This document shows positions 63,051-64,000 of a stretch of DNA of 64,000 nucleotides, in pieces (position 1 is the stretch's first letter; each line of letters opens with the position of its first letter). Under the pieces are notes generated by a model. The model made no database searches. It saw only the letters and a program-made list of their open reading frames with translations, and was not told where the DNA came from. The translations under genes and the position numbers were made by a program. The DNA is from Flavobacteriaceae bacterium (GTDB lineage: Bacteria > Bacteroidota > Bacteroidia > Flavobacteriales > Flavobacteriaceae). Where the stretch lies: the NCBI GenBank assembly GCA_031277535.1, contig JAITMD010000008.1, positions 248,001 through 312,000 of the forward strand, read 5' to 3'.

Positions 63051-63094
63051 TTAAAAAAAGGGTGTGTTCCACGTGGAACACACCCTTTTTTTAA
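63051..63094. terminator. 44-bp perfect palindrome: mnmG terminator
   Basis: Bases 63051-63072 are exactly complementary to 63073-63094. The ends are TTAAAAAAAG and its complement, so the RNA has a G/C-rich stem and a T-run in either direction. It sits 18 bp past the mnmG stop codon. Confidence 0.92.
63065..63080. promoter_or_regulatory. parS site (ParB-binding centromere)
   Basis: TGTTCCACGTGGAACA is a perfect 16-bp palindrome identical to the GGAACA-ended variant of the bacterial parS consensus (TGTTTCACGTGAAACA and close variants). It is the exact centre of the mnmG terminator palindrome. No parA or parB gene is in the window. I found no second copy on reading. Confidence 0.85.
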
Positions 63095-63112
63095 TCTCTT
63101 AAAACGCTTTAT

Positions 63113-64000
63113 TTAACGTCCCATATGAATTAACAAGATCGAAATATCAGTTGGAGTTACTCCACTTATACGCGATGCTTGAGATATAGTTATAGGTCGA
63201 ATCTTCTTTAATTTCTCTCGTGATTCAAACGATAAAGAAACGATTTTATCATAGTCAAAATTATCCGGAATCTTTACATCTTCTAATCGAGTCAACTTAT
63301 CTGCATTATTTTTTTCCTTCTCAATATACCCCGAATACTTTACTTGAATCTCCGCTTGCTCAATAATTTCTTGATCTAATTGATGCTCTTCAACATATTC
63401 TTTTACCTTTTCAAAACGCAAAATATCTTCCAATTCAATTTGTGGACGAGAAAATACTTTAAACATTTTATCTGGTTGTGTCATTAAAGAAGACCCTTTT
63501 TCAGCCAAAATAGGATTTGCTTCTTCTGTCTTTACACTTGTTTCTTTAAAGAATTGGACAAAGTTTTCAGCAGATTTTTGCTTATGCTCCATGCGATTCA
63601 TACGTTCTTTTGTAGCTAATCCAAGTTCAAAAGACTTTGGTGTAAGACGAAAATCTGCATTATCTTGACGCAATAACGTACGATATTCAGCACGAGAAGT
63701 AAACATTCTATAAGGTTCTTCTGTCCCTTTTGTAATCAAATCATCAATCAAAACTCCAATATAAGCTTCATCTCTTCTCAAAATTATGCCTTCTTTTTCC
63801 TGCACTTTTAAGTGTGCATTCATTCCAGCCATCAATCCTTGAGCAGCAGCTTCTTCATATCCAGTCGTTCCATTGATCTGCCCAGCGAAAAATAAACCAT
63901 CTACTAACTTCGTTTCCAAAGTATGTTTTAACTGTGTAGGTGGAAAATAATCGTACTCAATAGCATAACCAGGACGGAAAACTTTAGCCTTTTCAAACCC
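63113..64000 (-). CDS. mnmG: tRNA uridine-5-carboxymethylaminomethyl modification enzyme MnmG, C-terminal part (5' end outside window)
   Basis: MnmG (GidA), with MnmE, modifies U34 in several tRNAs. The frame is open to base 64000, giving about 295 C-terminal residues of a protein usually around 620 long. Visible are [53 protein letters not shown] (the second FAD-contacting region), [34 protein letters not shown] and the end domain [22 protein letters not shown]. In many bacteria gidA lies near oriC and parAB, which fits the adjacent parS. Confidence 0.96.
   Translation of the reverse strand, partial: GFEKAKVFRPGYAIEYDYFPPTQLKHTLETKLVDGLFFAGQINGTTGYEEAAAQGLMAGMNAHLKVQEKEGIILRRDEAYIGVLIDDLITKGTEEPYRMFTSRAEYRTLLRQDNADFRLTPKSFELGLATKERMNRMEHKQKSAENFVQFFKETSVKTEEANPILAEKGSSLMTQPDKMFKVFSRPQIELEDILRFEKVKEYVEEHQLDQEIIEQAEIQVKYSGYIEKEKNNADKLTRLEDVKIPDNFDYDKIVSLSFESREKLKKIRPITISQASRISGVTPTDISILLIHMGR

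Noticed and set aside
62167..63112. The mnmG-methyltransferase gap as oriC
   Set aside because: gidA and parS are often near oriC, but I found no DnaA-box cluster here and no dnaA gene in the window.

Overview
This 64 kb stretch is low-GC (about one third G+C by eye) chromosomal DNA from a Bacteroidota bacterium, almost certainly Flavobacteriaceae (Myroides, Flavobacterium or a close relative). The grounds are Bacteroidota promoters (TTG, about 19 bp, TAnnTTTG), a type IX secretion (T9SS) type B sorting domain, a PorP/SprF-plus-OmpA pair, a SUF cluster with DUF59/DUF2480/DUF3078 genes, and a peptide-N-glycosidase F homologue. The genus cannot be fixed by reading alone. I see no tRNA, rRNA, CRISPR array, insertion sequence or prophage.

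Layout. 1-8.5 kb holds housekeeping genes: def, recA, an acyltransferase, trpS, dprA, a HU/SPOR protein, a thioesterase and an S1/P1 nuclease. 8.5-23.4 kb is a cell-surface block on the minus strand: a 3302-residue repeat adhesin with a T9SS sorting domain, then PorP/SprF, an OmpA-family protein and a Ser/Tyr/Gly-repeat secreted protein. 23.8-26.3 kb carries hflX and asnA. 26.4-42.5 kb carries the SUF iron-sulfur genes in two minus-strand blocks (sufS-sufE-DUF59-DUF2480-DUF3078 and sufA-sufB-sufC-sufD). Between them, on the plus strand, are a haem-uptake operon, a lipoprotein PNGase F and a class Id-like ribonucleotide reductase. 43.3-50.6 kb has an outer-membrane-like protein, an MBL hydrolase, a subtilase, an M1 peptidase, rnpA and a phosphatase. 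50.7-64 kb has kup, DUF4837-mltD-pgk, holB, a Pif1-like helicase, an OmpH/Skp lipoprotein, a methyltransferase and the C-terminal part of mnmG.

How it fits together. Iron is one theme: haem import and degradation, Fe-S assembly, and a ribonucleotide reductase predicted to use manganese. The surface block is a T9SS cargo with its likely membrane partners. Convergent gene pairs usually share one bidirectional terminator.

Most interesting non-coding signals. A perfect 16-bp parS (ParB-binding) site forms the centre of a 44-bp perfect palindrome that also serves as the mnmG terminator. The adjacent 0.9 kb gap has an extreme C-over-G bias and a repeated TTTCATCCAAT motif. A sigma-54-like promoter is followed by a terminator with no gene between, suggesting a small RNA near 38.3 kb. 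There are also an array of 11-bp repeats at 13.4 kb, a large hairpin at 44.4 kb, and a 17-bp inverted repeat that ends exactly at the PNGase F start codon.
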